Shown: positions 38,271-48,159 of the stretch, piece by piece
Position numbering within the stretch: position 1 is the first letter of the stretch
How the letters are laid out: each line of letters opens with the position of its first letter
Assembly (NCBI GenBank): GCA_938074445.1
Contig: CALJEK010000010.1
Coordinates: 1 to 64,000 of the forward strand
Reading direction: 5' to 3'
Source: Candidatus Kryptoniota bacterium
GTDB taxonomy: Bacteria > Bacteroidota > Ignavibacteria > Kryptoniales > Kryptoniaceae
DNA: 64,000 nt
Notes under the pieces: generated by a model
What the model was told of the DNA's origin: nothing
Seen by the model: the letters and a program-made list of their open reading frames with translations, nothing else
Databases searched by the model: none
Made by a program: the position numbers and the translations under genes

Positions 38271-39167
38271 TTGGCGTTTAAATCTTTTAACATAGCTATC
38301 GTCGGTGCTGGGAGAGTTGGCACTTTAATAGCAAGGTTTCTCGGTCAAATTCTCGGGCACAGGATAATCACTGTGATAAGCAGAAGTGATGAGTCTATAG
38401 AGAGATTTTTGAAGAGGGTAAAAGCGGATTTCGCTTCAAAGTCAATTTATGATTTACCTTCTGAGGTTGAAGTTATTTTTATAACCACATCCGATTCGGC
38501 AATTAAAGAAGTTGCAGAGAAGATTTCCAAGCTTGAAAATTTAAATTTTAAAAATCTTGTGGTTTATCACACCTCTGGGGTTTTAACAAGTGATGTCCTT
38601 GATAGTTTGCGTCAACTTGGTTCCGAGGTCGGCTCTTTACATCCCGTTTATTCAGTTTCGCACTTTGATTATACAGTTGACGAGATAAAAAAAGTGAAAT
38701 TTACGCTTGAGGGTAGCAAAAAGATTTACGATATAACGAAGTGGATTTTTTACAACTTTGATTCAAACATTTTGCCGATAGATAAATCTTGCAAAGTGCT
38801 TTATCACATCGCTTGTGTTTTTGCATCAAATTATGTGATCTCCCTTTTAAATGCGATTGATGAAATTTTAAAAAAGGCAAATTTAAATGTTGATAACAAA
38901 TTCCTAATCCCGCTTGTAGAAGCATCACTTAAAAATGCAGAAGCCCTTGGGGTAGTTAATGCTCTCACAGGACCAATTGAAAGAGGTGATTTGGAAACAT
39001 TGAAACTTCACCTTAATGAACTTAAAGATAAATTTCCGGAGATTTTACCGCTTTATTCTTCGCTGGCGATAGAGACAATAAGGGTTGCTTTTAGAAAGGG
39101 GAGCATTTCAGTTAACCTTGCCTCTCAGATGCTTGGGCTTGTAAGCTCTTACATTGGTAAAAAATAG
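38271..39167 (+). CDS. Rossmann-fold/DUF2520 domain protein
   Basis: 'IAIVGAGRVGTLIARFLG', 'HTSGVLTSDVLDSLRQLGSEVGSLHPVYSVS'; TTG start. Confidence 0.85.
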   Translation: MAFKSFNIAIVGAGRVGTLIARFLGQILGHRIITVISRSDESIERFLKRVKADFASKSIYDLPSEVEVIFITTSDSAIKEVAEKISKLENLNFKNLVVYHTSGVLTSDVLDSLRQLGSEVGSLHPVYSVSHFDYTVDEIKKVKFTLEGSKKIYDITKWIFYNFDSNILPIDKSCKVLYHIACVFASNYVISLLNAIDEILKKANLNVDNKFLIPLVEASLKNAEALGVVNALTGPIERGDLETLKLHLNELKDKFPEILPLYSSLAIETIRVAFRKGSISVNLASQMLGLVSSYIGKK

Positions 39168-39175
39168 GAATATCT

Positions 39176-39967
39176 ATGGTTGATTATCACACACATACGA
39201 AACTCTGTCGGCATGCCAAAGGTGAGATTAGAGATTACATTTTAAATGCGATCGCTAAAAATTTCAAAGAGATAGGGGTTTCAGATCATATGCCCTTGCC
39301 AGATGGTTTTGACCCTGAGCATAGGATGAGCGTTGAAGAATTTAAAATTTATAAGCAGTGGTATGATTCAGTGGTTGAAGAGTTCGGGGATAAAATTAGG
39401 ATAAAATTCGGAATTGAAGCTGAATTTATAGAGGAGAAAATTGATTTCGTTAGGGATTTCATTTTGAACGGGGAATTTGATTATGTGATTGGCTCACTTC
39501 ATTTTATCGGCGATTGGAATATCGCAAGTCATAAGGAAGCGTGGAGGTGGGATGGGGTTGATGTAAACGAGGTTTATGAAAGCTATTATAAAGCTGTGAA
39601 AAAACTTGTGTCTTCAGGGATTTTTGATATTGTTGGGCATTTTGATATGATAAAGAAATTTGGACATCGTTCGGATAAAAATTTTGAAGGGCTTATAAGA
39701 GAAATATTGAGGCTTGTGAAAGAATATGGCTTATGCGTTGAGATTAACACATCTGGTTTATGGCATAAAGTTGGGGAAGTTTATCCTTCTGTTGAGGTTC
39801 TTGAGATTGTGAGAGAGTATAAAGTTCCGCTTACGCTTGGTTCTGATGCGCACAATCCTGATGATGTAGGTAGAGGATTTGAGATTGCGTATGAGTTAAT
39901 TCAAACTTATGGCGATGGCAGAGTTTCGGTTTTTGAGGGGAGGGAGAGGAAGGAGATAAAATTGTGA
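39176..39967 (+). CDS. PHP-domain histidinol-phosphatase family protein
   Basis: 'DYHTHTKLCRHAKGEIRDYI', 'GSLHFIGDW', 'GSDAHNPDDVGRGFE'. Confidence 0.88.
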   Translation: MVDYHTHTKLCRHAKGEIRDYILNAIAKNFKEIGVSDHMPLPDGFDPEHRMSVEEFKIYKQWYDSVVEEFGDKIRIKFGIEAEFIEEKIDFVRDFILNGEFDYVIGSLHFIGDWNIASHKEAWRWDGVDVNEVYESYYKAVKKLVSSGIFDIVGHFDMIKKFGHRSDKNFEGLIREILRLVKEYGLCVEINTSGLWHKVGEVYPSVEVLEIVREYKVPLTLGSDAHNPDDVGRGFEIAYELIQTYGDGRVSVFEGRERKEIKL

Positions 39968-40933
39968 TTATATTGATAGAATTTTAGCAATTTTTATAAG
40001 GTATGGATCGGGTTCTTTTTTTCTGCCAAAAGTTTCTTTAAGCGGTGTAAGTTTGATTTCGCCCTTTATCTCTCCAACCATCACATTTAATTTGCCGTTT
40101 ATCAATGCCTCAACTGCTGCAACGCCAAGTTTACTTGCAAGGATTCTATCTCTTGCACTCGGTGCTCCTCCGCGCTGAATATGCCCAAGGATAACAACCC
40201 TGTAATCGAATCCGTAAAGTTCTTTAACTTTTCTGGCAATTTTAAATGCTCCTCCTTCCTCGTCCCCTTCGGCGACAATTATTATACTGCTTGTTTTATC
40301 TTTTCTGAAACCTTTTAGAACATTTCGTATTTCTTCGTAATCAGTTTGCTCCTCGGGTATTGCGATATATTCAGCTCCTCCGCCGATCCCAGCTTCAAGT
40401 GCTATGAAGCCACTTGTTCTCCCCATCACCTCAATATAAAACAACCTATCGTGCGCATCCGCTGTATCTCTGATCTTGTCAATTGATTCGAGAGCTGTGT
40501 TAACCGCTGTGTCATATCCAATTGTGTAATCGGTTCCGTATAAATCATTATCGATCGTTGCGGGTATCCCAACTGATGGGATTCCATGTTCTTCATACAG
40601 GGCAACTGCACCGCGGAAGGTTCCATCGCCACCAATTGCAACAAGCGCTTCTATTCCGTGTTCTTTTAGATTTTTCGCAGCTTTTGCTCTACCTTCTTTT
40701 GTCATAAATTCTTCGGACCTTGCGGTTTTTAGAATTGTTCCACCGCGTTGAAGAATATTTGATACAGACCTTGCCTGTAGAGGTATAAATTCACCATTTA
40801 TCATTCCTTGATACCCATGACCAATTCCAACAACTTCAAGACCATAGTAAATTCCAGCTCTTACAACCGCTCTTATACATGCGTTCATCCCAGGTGCATC
40901 GCCACCGCTTGTAAATACTCCAATTTTTTTCAT
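39968..40933 (-). CDS. pfkA: 6-phosphofructokinase (ATP-type)
   Basis: 'GVFTSGGDAPGMNACIRAVVR', 'IGGDGTFRGA' (Gly as in ATP-PFK), 'GIPATIDNDL'. Confidence 0.95.
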   Translation of the reverse strand: MKKIGVFTSGGDAPGMNACIRAVVRAGIYYGLEVVGIGHGYQGMINGEFIPLQARSVSNILQRGGTILKTARSEEFMTKEGRAKAAKNLKEHGIEALVAIGGDGTFRGAVALYEEHGIPSVGIPATIDNDLYGTDYTIGYDTAVNTALESIDKIRDTADAHDRLFYIEVMGRTSGFIALEAGIGGGAEYIAIPEEQTDYEEIRNVLKGFRKDKTSSIIIVAEGDEEGGAFKIARKVKELYGFDYRVVILGHIQRGGAPSARDRILASKLGVAAVEALINGKLNVMVGEIKGEIKLTPLKETFGRKKEPDPYLIKIAKILSI

Positions 40934-41026
40934 TTTTGTGGTTCTACGAGTTTTGTTTTAAAAATCAGATTTAAATTTACTCAAGCACACACAAAAATCC
41001 AACTCCCGCAGAAGTGAAATTGAATT

Positions 41027-41058
41027 TTTGAAGATTTCAGTTAGTTTGTTTAACTTTC
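41027..41058 (+). promoter_or_regulatory. Possible Bacteroidota-style promoter upstream of PPIase
   Basis: TTTG (41027-41030) - 20 nt - TAACTTTC (41051-41058), one mismatch to TAnnTTTG. Confidence 0.3.
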
Positions 41059-41089
41059 GGATGAAAAAATTGAATAGGTATTATTTAAG

Positions 41090-42904
41090 ATGAGAAACCT
41101 AATTTGGGCTTTGCTTATTTGTCTTACCTGCGTCGGATTTTCTCAAAATTTTTTTAAATCTGAAATCAAGAATGACACAATCGCAAAGGTTGGGGATAAA
41201 GCTGTAACTGTAAGAGATTTCATTGAGAGATACGAGTTGACGATATGGCTAGGGAAGGAAAGAAAAACGCAGGTTGATAAGAATAAGCTTGAATTTTTAT
41301 ATTCAATGATCGCTGAGAAGTTGCTTGCTCTTAAAGGGCTTGCGCTTGGACTTGACAAAGATCCGGAGATTCAAAGGGCAATTCAGCAAACGGAGAAACT
41401 TTTGGTGCTTGATGCTCTTTACAGGCAAGAGATAAAAAATAAGGTTGATGTTTCTGAAAAAGAGATTCTCGAGGCATTGCCAAAATATAATACGGAGGTT
41501 GAGCTACATTATATAGTTGCAAAGACAAGAGAAGAAGCCAACTCGCTTTGGAATTCGCTAAAAAGTGGGGAAGATTTTGATAGTTTGATGGTGAGTTTGG
41601 GGCAGAAAGGCAATATTGAAAAATTGAGATGGGGCGATATTTATGAGCCAATTGAAAAAGTTGTTTATGATTATCTTTCTGTCGGCGAAGTTTATCAACC
41701 GGTTCAAGTGGATTCGCTGTGGTATATCGTAAAGCTTGCTGGTAAAACATCAAAATTTGGTTTGAGTCCAGATGAAATTGAGAGCGCAAAGAGTAGGGTA
41801 AGGAAAATAATTCAGGAGCGAAAGGAAAAGAAAAGGTTTGTCGAATTCGTCAACGAATTTGGAAAGGGTAAAATCTTAAAAGTTGATGCGTACCTTTTGA
41901 AACTTCTTTACAATGAGATAAACAATCTAATTGAACGGAAAAAGTACATTCGTAAATCTGAAAATGTTTCCATTTATCCGCTTGCTATCTTAAGGGATGA
42001 TTTTCTTGATATAAAGTCAAAACTTGCAAAATTTCTTGACCAGTATTTTTTGAAGGGGGATAGTTTTAATCGAACGCTTGATTATGTGATAGATCAACTT
42101 TCATTCAAAGGTTTTGTGCTTCATTCCGAGATGCAGAGTGTTTGGGGTGTTTTGAACGACCTCTTGAAAACCATAATAAATGAGGAGTTTCTTGCTTTTG
42201 AGGGATATAAGCGAAATTTGGATAAATCGCCAGATGTTTTGAAGGATATGGAAATGTGGCGAGATGCTTACCTTGCTTATGCGGTTAAAAAGATGGTGCT
42301 TGATTCTTTAAAACTCAATCGTTCAATTTCGGCAGAAGAACTTTTAAAAAGTTATTCTTATACAAGAGGTGACATATGGGAGATAAAGATTCAGGAAATT
42401 CTTGTCGATGATGTTGTATTTGCAGATTCGCTTTTAAGGCTTGTTAAATCTGGGTATGATATGGGGGAGCTTGCCAGAAGATTTTCGAAGAGAGAATGGG
42501 CAAGGGAAAATAACGGGATAATTGGCTATGTTCTTTCAAATCAGCTTGGGGAGATAGGACAAATTGCAAGCTCTCTTGAAATAGGCGAGGTTTATGGTCC
42601 GTTTTATACTGACGAAGGTTATTCAATTTTTAAACTCATTGACAAACGCAAGCCGAAAGATACACTTTTTGTCGTGAATTATGATACTTTTAGCTTTGTT
42701 TTGAATAAGTTTATCGCTTCTATTGCTGATGAATATGGTGTAAGTGTTAAGCCAGAGGTTTTGAAGTCCGTTGAGGTTACTTATCTGAACACCATCGTCG
42801 TTCGCTTTCTTGGGTTTAACAATCGAATTCTTGCCGTCCCATTGCTTGAAAGAAACATTGACTGGTTGAGATTTATAAAAAGGAAAGATTTACCGTTGCC
42901 GTGA
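41090..42904 (+). CDS. Parvulin-type peptidylprolyl isomerase (SurA/PpiD-like, two PPIase-like segments)
   Basis: Signal peptide; 'ELHYIVAKTREEANSLWNSLKSGEDFDSLMVSL..' and 'IQEILVDDVVFADSLLRLVKSGYDMGELARRFSKREWARENNGIIGYV'. Confidence 0.82.
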   Translation: MRNLIWALLICLTCVGFSQNFFKSEIKNDTIAKVGDKAVTVRDFIERYELTIWLGKERKTQVDKNKLEFLYSMIAEKLLALKGLALGLDKDPEIQRAIQQTEKLLVLDALYRQEIKNKVDVSEKEILEALPKYNTEVELHYIVAKTREEANSLWNSLKSGEDFDSLMVSLGQKGNIEKLRWGDIYEPIEKVVYDYLSVGEVYQPVQVDSLWYIVKLAGKTSKFGLSPDEIESAKSRVRKIIQERKEKKRFVEFVNEFGKGKILKVDAYLLKLLYNEINNLIERKKYIRKSENVSIYPLAILRDDFLDIKSKLAKFLDQYFLKGDSFNRTLDYVIDQLSFKGFVLHSEMQSVWGVLNDLLKTIINEEFLAFEGYKRNLDKSPDVLKDMEMWRDAYLAYAVKKMVLDSLKLNRSISAEELLKSYSYTRGDIWEIKIQEILVDDVVFADSLLRLVKSGYDMGELARRFSKREWARENNGIIGYVLSNQLGEIGQIASSLEIGEVYGPFYTDEGYSIFKLIDKRKPKDTLFVVNYDTFSFVLNKFIASIADEYGVSVKPEVLKSVEVTYLNTIVVRFLGFNNRILAVPLLERNIDWLRFIKRKDLPLP

Positions 42905-42916
42905 AATTTGCCCTCG

Positions 42917-42954
42917 GATAAATTTGAATTTATCTTTCGGTTTTGATATATTTG
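42917..42954 (+). promoter_or_regulatory. Promoter with palindrome upstream of second nuo operon
   Basis: TTGAAT (42924-42929) - 17 nt - TATATT (42947-42952), also fits TTTG-N20-TATATTTG; GATAAATT-TG-AATTTATC palindrome 42917-42934 overlaps the -35 element. Confidence 0.5.
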
Positions 42955-42991
42955 TGAAAAGTTCTTTGACGAAAATAAATAGAAAAATTTT

Positions 42992-43411
42992 ATGCTAAGT
43001 GAATTTGCGAAGGTTTTGCTATTTTTAATCATTGGAGTTGTTTTTGTTGCTGGAGCTTTAATTGCAAATCGTTTTATTCGCCCTCACAGACCAAACCCCG
43101 AAAAATCGACAATTTACGAATGTGGGGAAGAACCTGTTGGAAATCCATGGGTAAAGTTTAACATTAGATTTTATACGGTTGCTTTGATATTTTTGATTTT
43201 TGAGGTTGAGGTTGTGTTTTTGTTTCCGTGGGCTGTGATTTACAAAGAACTTGGTTTGTTTGCGTTTATCGAAATGGTCGTTTTTCTTCTGATTTTGATA
43301 CTTGGTTATGTTTACGCTTGGGCGAAGGGTGATCTTGAGTGGGATAAACCGAAGCCTAAATATACTAAGTTCGAAATGGGCGAGAAAGAGGTGGAAGAGG
43401 TCAAGGCGTAA
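42992..43411 (+). CDS. nuoA: NADH-quinone oxidoreductase subunit A (copy 2)
   Basis: 'RPHRPNPEKSTIYECGEEPVGNPWVKFNIRFY', 'FEVEVVFLFPWAV'. Confidence 0.95.
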   Translation: MLSEFAKVLLFLIIGVVFVAGALIANRFIRPHRPNPEKSTIYECGEEPVGNPWVKFNIRFYTVALIFLIFEVEVVFLFPWAVIYKELGLFAFIEMVVFLLILILGYVYAWAKGDLEWDKPKPKYTKFEMGEKEVEEVKA

Positions 43412-43446
43412 ACATTTGATAAAAACTAAAATTGGAGAAATTTTAA

Positions 43447-43962
43447 ATGGGTCTTTTAGATAAAAGGTTTGAAAGTGAGAACATAGTTATAACGACTGTT
43501 GAAGATGTTCTCAATTGGGCGAGGTTGTCGTCATTATGGATGATGCAATTTGGGCTTGCATGTTGTGCAATTGAGATGATGGCTGCTTCTGCTTCACATT
43601 TTGACATAATGAGATTCGGTGTAATACCGAGGTCAACCCCGAGGCAGGCGGATTTGATGATAGTTGCGGGGACGGTGACTTTGAAGATGGCTTCTCGTGT
43701 GAAAAGATTATATGAGCAAATGGCGGAGCCAAAGTATGTAATATCTATGGGAAGTTGCGCAAATTGTGGAGGTCCATATTGGGAGCACGGCTATCATGTT
43801 TTGAAGGGGGTTGATAGGGTTATCCCTGTTGATGTATATGTCCCGGGTTGCCCTCCAAGACCTGAGGCATTGCTTGAAGGCATAATAAAACTTCGTGAAA
43901 AGATTCGTCGGGAAAGCTTGGTTAAGAAAAAGCTCCCGCCAGTCTATGTAGAAGAAAAATAA
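43447..43962 (+). CDS. nuoB: NADH-quinone oxidoreductase subunit B (copy 2)
   Basis: 'ACCAIEMM', '[11 protein letters not shown]', 'GCPPRPE'. Confidence 0.96.
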   Translation: MGLLDKRFESENIVITTVEDVLNWARLSSLWMMQFGLACCAIEMMAASASHFDIMRFGVIPRSTPRQADLMIVAGTVTLKMASRVKRLYEQMAEPKYVISMGSCANCGGPYWEHGYHVLKGVDRVIPVDVYVPGCPPRPEALLEGIIKLREKIRRESLVKKKLPPVYVEEK

Positions 43963-43969
43963 AAACGAG

Positions 43970-44461
43970 GTGAGGATGCAAGCGAGTGAAATTTACGAAA
44001 GGATAAAGTCAAAATTTGAAGATGCAATTGTAGAATTTAAAGCAGATGCAATTGTTGAACCATATCTTGAGGTGAAGCCTGATAAGGTGAAAGATATATG
44101 CGAATTTTTGAGAGATGAGCCCGATCTTGCGTTTGATTATTTGATGTGCTTAAGTGGAGTTGATTATGGGGATGGAACGCTTGGGGTTGTTTATCATATT
44201 TATTCAATGAAGCATGGGCATAGATTTGTTTTAAAGGTTAAAGTTAGTGTTAACGATCCAGTTGTTCAATCTGTTGAATCTGTTTGGAAGAGCGCAGATT
44301 GGCATGAAAGGGAGGCTTATGATATGTTTGGGATTATCTTTGAAGGACATCCTGATTTGAGAAGAATTTTAATGCCATACGATTGGCCAGAGGGAAGTTA
44401 TCCTCTGAGAAAAGACTTTCAAGTTCCCGAATTTTATAATGGGATGAAAGTCCCGTATTAA
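43970..44461 (+). CDS. nuoC: NADH-quinone oxidoreductase subunit C (copy 2)
   Basis: 'WHEREAYDMFGIIFEGHPDLRRILMPYDWPEGSYPLRKDF'. Confidence 0.95.
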   Translation: MRMQASEIYERIKSKFEDAIVEFKADAIVEPYLEVKPDKVKDICEFLRDEPDLAFDYLMCLSGVDYGDGTLGVVYHIYSMKHGHRFVLKVKVSVNDPVVQSVESVWKSADWHEREAYDMFGIIFEGHPDLRRILMPYDWPEGSYPLRKDFQVPEFYNGMKVPY

Positions 44462-44498
44462 AGATAGATTACAAAAATAAACAATAGGTGTTGATTTA

Positions 44499-45656
44499 AT
44501 GGCAACCTTTGAAATAACCACTCGTTCTGTTAGGGGGGATTTGAAGACCGACACAATGATTTTAAATATGGGGCCACAACATCCATCAACCCATGGGGTT
44601 TTAAGACTTGAGCTTGTGGTTGACGGTGAGATAATAGTTGATGTTATTCCGCATATAGGTTATCTTCATCGCTGTTTTGAGAAACACGCTGAACAGATGA
44701 CGAATTACCAACAAGTTATTCCGTATGTTGATAGAATGGATTATGTTGCTGCTATGGGGAATGAACTTGCATATGTTCTTGCGGTTGAGAAATTAATGGG
44801 TCTTGAGGTCCCAGAGAGGGTTCAATATATTCGTGTTATAATGGCTGAGTTGCAGAGGATAGCGAGCCATCTTCTTGCGGTTGGCACTTATGGTCTTGAC
44901 CTTGGGGCATTTACGCCGTTTTTGTGGTGTTTTAGGGAAAGAGAAAAAATACTTGATTTATTTGAGATAACTTGTGGGGCGAGGTTGCTTTACAATTATA
45001 TCTGGGTTGGTGGGCTGTCGCATGATTTGCCGTCTGAATTCGGGAAGAAACTTAAAGATTTTTTGAAAACATTTCCAAAGGCACTGAAAGAGATAAACGA
45101 TCTTTTGACGTTTAATAAAATTTTTATAGATAGGACTGCGAATATTGGTGTTTTACCCCCTGATGTTGCGATAAATTATGGGTGTAGCGGTCCAATGTTA
45201 AGGGGTTCTGGAGTTAAGTTTGATTTGAGGAAGAACGAACCTTACCTTGTTTACGATAGATTTGAGTTTGATGTTCCTGTTGGTGAGGGTAAAATGGGGA
45301 CGGTTGGTGATTGTTGGGATAGGTACTATGTGCGTGTGCGGGAGATGGAAGAGAGTTTGAAGATAATAGAGCAGGCTTGGGAACAACTCCCACCTGGCGA
45401 TGTTCATTCTGCGATACCTAAAAAAGTGCGTCCTCCTCAAGGCGAGGTTTACTTTAGAACTGAAAACCCGCGAGGAGAGATTGGGTTTTACATTATAAGT
45501 GATGGTCATTCAGCGTCTCCATTCAGGGTTAAAGCGAGAGCGCCTAGCTTTGTTAATCTATCCGTATTGCCAGAGATTTCAAGGGGTTATATGATTGCTG
45601 ATCTTGTGGCTATACTTGGGAGCGTTGATATAGTTTTGGGTGAGGTTGACAGGTAA
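44499..45656 (+). CDS. nuoD: NADH-quinone oxidoreductase subunit D (copy 2)
   Basis: '[22 protein letters not shown]', '[11 protein letters not shown]', C-terminal '[14 protein letters not shown]'. Confidence 0.96.
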   Translation: MATFEITTRSVRGDLKTDTMILNMGPQHPSTHGVLRLELVVDGEIIVDVIPHIGYLHRCFEKHAEQMTNYQQVIPYVDRMDYVAAMGNELAYVLAVEKLMGLEVPERVQYIRVIMAELQRIASHLLAVGTYGLDLGAFTPFLWCFREREKILDLFEITCGARLLYNYIWVGGLSHDLPSEFGKKLKDFLKTFPKALKEINDLLTFNKIFIDRTANIGVLPPDVAINYGCSGPMLRGSGVKFDLRKNEPYLVYDRFEFDVPVGEGKMGTVGDCWDRYYVRVREMEESLKIIEQAWEQLPPGDVHSAIPKKVRPPQGEVYFRTENPRGEIGFYIISDGHSASPFRVKARAPSFVNLSVLPEISRGYMIADLVAILGSVDIVLGEVDR

Positions 45657-45682
45657 AATTCAAAACAAATTCCATTTTTGAA

Positions 45683-46678
45683 ATGCCTGAGATTTTTAAT
45701 ATGTTAATTGCTTCATTTATCCCTTTGCTGTTTATACTTATTTATGCGGTTGTGATTTTATGGGTTGAGATAAAGGTTGCTTCACATGTTCAGGATCGGC
45801 TTGGGTATATGTATACAGGTGGTTTTCATGGAATTGCGCAACCGATAGCTGATCTTTTGAAACTTTTAACAAAAGAACATATAACGCCTGCAAATTCAGA
45901 CAAGATTTTTTTCACATTAGCTCCGGTGCTTGTATTTGCAAGTTCATATGCTGCGTATGCAGCGCTTCCGTTTACATCAACTTTTATCGCAGCAAATTTA
46001 AATGTTGGGATTTTCTACATCATTGCTATAACCTCATTTGTTGTGATAGGGATTTTAATGGCGGGTTGGTCATCAAACAATAAGTATTCACTACTTGGAG
46101 CGATGCGCTCAGTTGCTCAGATTGTAAGCTATGAGATTCCAACTGTTTTGTCGATTTTAACTGTTGTTGTGGCTGTCGGAACATTGAATTTGCAGGAGAT
46201 ATGCGAGATCCAGAAAGGTGGTATATCTAGTTGGAACATTTTTAAATATCCGCCGTTTATGTTGATAACTTTTTTGATTTATTTTACAGCATCACTTGCC
46301 GAGGTTAACAGGACGCCGTTTGACATCCCAGAAGCCGAGTCGGAGCTTGTCGCTGGTTATCACACTGAATATACAGGGATGAAGTTTGCGATGTTTTATC
46401 TTGCTGAGTATGCCAATATGTTTCTTGTATCTGGAATTGCAGCGATCTTGTTTTTTGGCGGGTGGAGCAGTCCATTTGGTAAATTTTTATCAAGCCCAGG
46501 CTGGGGAGTTTTCTGGTTCGTCTCAAAGGGATTATTTTTTGTGTTTTTACAAATAATGTTGAGATGGACATTGCCAAGATTAAGAGTTGATCAGTTAATG
46601 TATGTTTCATGGAAGGTGCTAACCCCGATTTCATTTGTGAACTTAATGATGGTTGGTTTGTGGGCAATTTTAAAATAA
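45683..46678 (+). CDS. nuoH: NADH-quinone oxidoreductase subunit H
   Basis: 'EVNRTPFDIPEAESELVAGYHTEYTGMKFAMFYLAEY'. Confidence 0.96.
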   Translation: MPEIFNMLIASFIPLLFILIYAVVILWVEIKVASHVQDRLGYMYTGGFHGIAQPIADLLKLLTKEHITPANSDKIFFTLAPVLVFASSYAAYAALPFTSTFIAANLNVGIFYIIAITSFVVIGILMAGWSSNNKYSLLGAMRSVAQIVSYEIPTVLSILTVVVAVGTLNLQEICEIQKGGISSWNIFKYPPFMLITFLIYFTASLAEVNRTPFDIPEAESELVAGYHTEYTGMKFAMFYLAEYANMFLVSGIAAILFFGGWSSPFGKFLSSPGWGVFWFVSKGLFFVFLQIMLRWTLPRLRVDQLMYVSWKVLTPISFVNLMMVGLWAILK

Positions 46679-46691
46679 AACTTGATTTAAG

Positions 46692-47258
46692 ATGAGGCAA
46701 TACTTTAAAAATATATTCATAGCAATTTGGACGATACTTGTTGGTTTAAAACTTACCTTTAAGCATCTTTTCGTAAGGGCTGTGACGATCCAGTATCCCG
46801 ATGTTAAGTTGAAACTTCCAGAAAGAGCGAGAAATCGCCTTTATGTCAATATAGATGATTGTATTGGGTGCAGGCAATGCGAGATGGCATGCCCTGTTGA
46901 TTGTATAACTATTGAGACAGTTAAGGCATTGCCAAACGAGGACCTCGGTGTTACATCCACGGGAAATAAGAAAAGGTTATGGGTTACTAAGTTTGACATT
47001 GATATAAGCAAGTGCTGTTATTGTGGTTTGTGCGTTTATCCTTGCCCGACGGAATGTATCTATATGACGGATGTTTATGAATTTTCGGAATATAAGAGGC
47101 ATAACTTAATTTATCATTTCAGCAACTTTACCCCTGAAGAAGCCGAAATGAAAAAAAGGCAAGTTGAACAGTTTGAACTTGAGCAGAAGATGAAAAAAGC
47201 GAAACCGGCTGAACAAGTTCCGGTTAATAATCCCGAAAGCGGGGAGAAAAAATCTTAA
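46692..47258 (+). CDS. nuoI: NADH-quinone oxidoreductase subunit I
   Basis: Two 4Fe-4S motifs 'CIGCRQCEMACP' and 'CCYCGLCVYPCPTECI'. Confidence 0.95.
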   Translation: MRQYFKNIFIAIWTILVGLKLTFKHLFVRAVTIQYPDVKLKLPERARNRLYVNIDDCIGCRQCEMACPVDCITIETVKALPNEDLGVTSTGNKKRLWVTKFDIDISKCCYCGLCVYPCPTECIYMTDVYEFSEYKRHNLIYHFSNFTPEEAEMKKRQVEQFELEQKMKKAKPAEQVPVNNPESGEKKS

Positions 47259-47279
47259 AAAACAAAGTTAAAGAGAAAA

Positions 47280-47783
47280 ATGAGTTTATTTGATGTTGCG
47301 TTTTATGTTCTCGCGTTTATAACTGTTGGTTCAGCGATAGTTGTTGTAAGTTCAAAAAATATCATCTACTCTGCTTTTGCGCTTCTTTTTACATTTTTTG
47401 GCGTTGCGGGTTTATATGTCTTGCTCAATGCTGATTTTATCGCGGTGACGCAGATTTTAATTTATGTTGGTGGAATCCTTGTTTTGATAATTTTTGGAGT
47501 TATGCTTACGACAAAAGCTTTTGATGTGCCTATAAAAACTGAGACTTTACATGTCGGTCCTGCAATTGTTGTAACGGGTGCAATTATGGGCACACTTTTT
47601 GGCGTAATTTTGAAAACGAGATGGTTTAATGTTCTAAATGTCCAGTGGGATGGCACAACGAAGAAAATAGGTGAGAGATTAATGACGGATTTTCTATTGC
47701 CTTTTGAGGTTGCATCTGTTGTTTTGCTTGTTGCTTTGCTTGGTGCAGTAATAATTGCAAGAAGGGAAAAGGTTAAAAGTTAA
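47280..47783 (+). CDS. nuoJ: NADH-quinone oxidoreductase subunit J
   Basis: 'NADFIAVTQILIYVGGILVLIIFGVMLT'. Confidence 0.95.
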   Translation: MSLFDVAFYVLAFITVGSAIVVVSSKNIIYSAFALLFTFFGVAGLYVLLNADFIAVTQILIYVGGILVLIIFGVMLTTKAFDVPIKTETLHVGPAIVVTGAIMGTLFGVILKTRWFNVLNVQWDGTTKKIGERLMTDFLLPFEVASVVLLVALLGAVIIARREKVKS

Positions 47784-47803
47784 AAAATAAAATGGAACTA
47801 TAG

Positions 47804-48136
47804 ATGCTGGTAAATTTATCTGGACTTAAGAATGTTGGGCTTGAGCATTTTCTGATCGTCGGGGCGATCCTTTTTTCACTCGGAATTTACGCGGTGGTCA
47901 CGAGAAAAAATGCGATTATGGTTTTGATGGGGATCGAACTTATTTTGAATTCGGCAAATATAAATTTCATAGCCTTTTCAAAATATAGCACTGCAGATTT
48001 AAGTGGTCATCTTGCTGCGATTTTCGTTATAATTCTTGCTGCTGCTGAAGCAGCGATTGCCATTGCGATCGTTTTGAACATTTATAGGAACTTTCTTACT
48101 GTTAACATCGATGAGATTGATAATTTAAAGCGATAA
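47804..48136 (+). CDS. nuoK: NADH-quinone oxidoreductase subunit K
   Basis: 'RKNAIMVLMGIELILNSANINFIAFS', 'AAAEAAIAIAIVLNIYR'. Confidence 0.95.
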   Translation: MLVNLSGLKNVGLEHFLIVGAILFSLGIYAVVTRKNAIMVLMGIELILNSANINFIAFSKYSTADLSGHLAAIFVIILAAAEAAIAIAIVLNIYRNFLTVNIDEIDNLKR

Positions 48137-48159
48137 AAATAAAACAAATTTGAGTTGGC

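Noticed and set aside
39968-40933. Possible PPi-dependent phosphofructokinase
   Set aside because: 'IGGDGTF' has Gly at the position that is Asp in PPi-type enzymes, so ATP-type is more likely, although 'GIPATIDNDL' has Ala where Gly is common.
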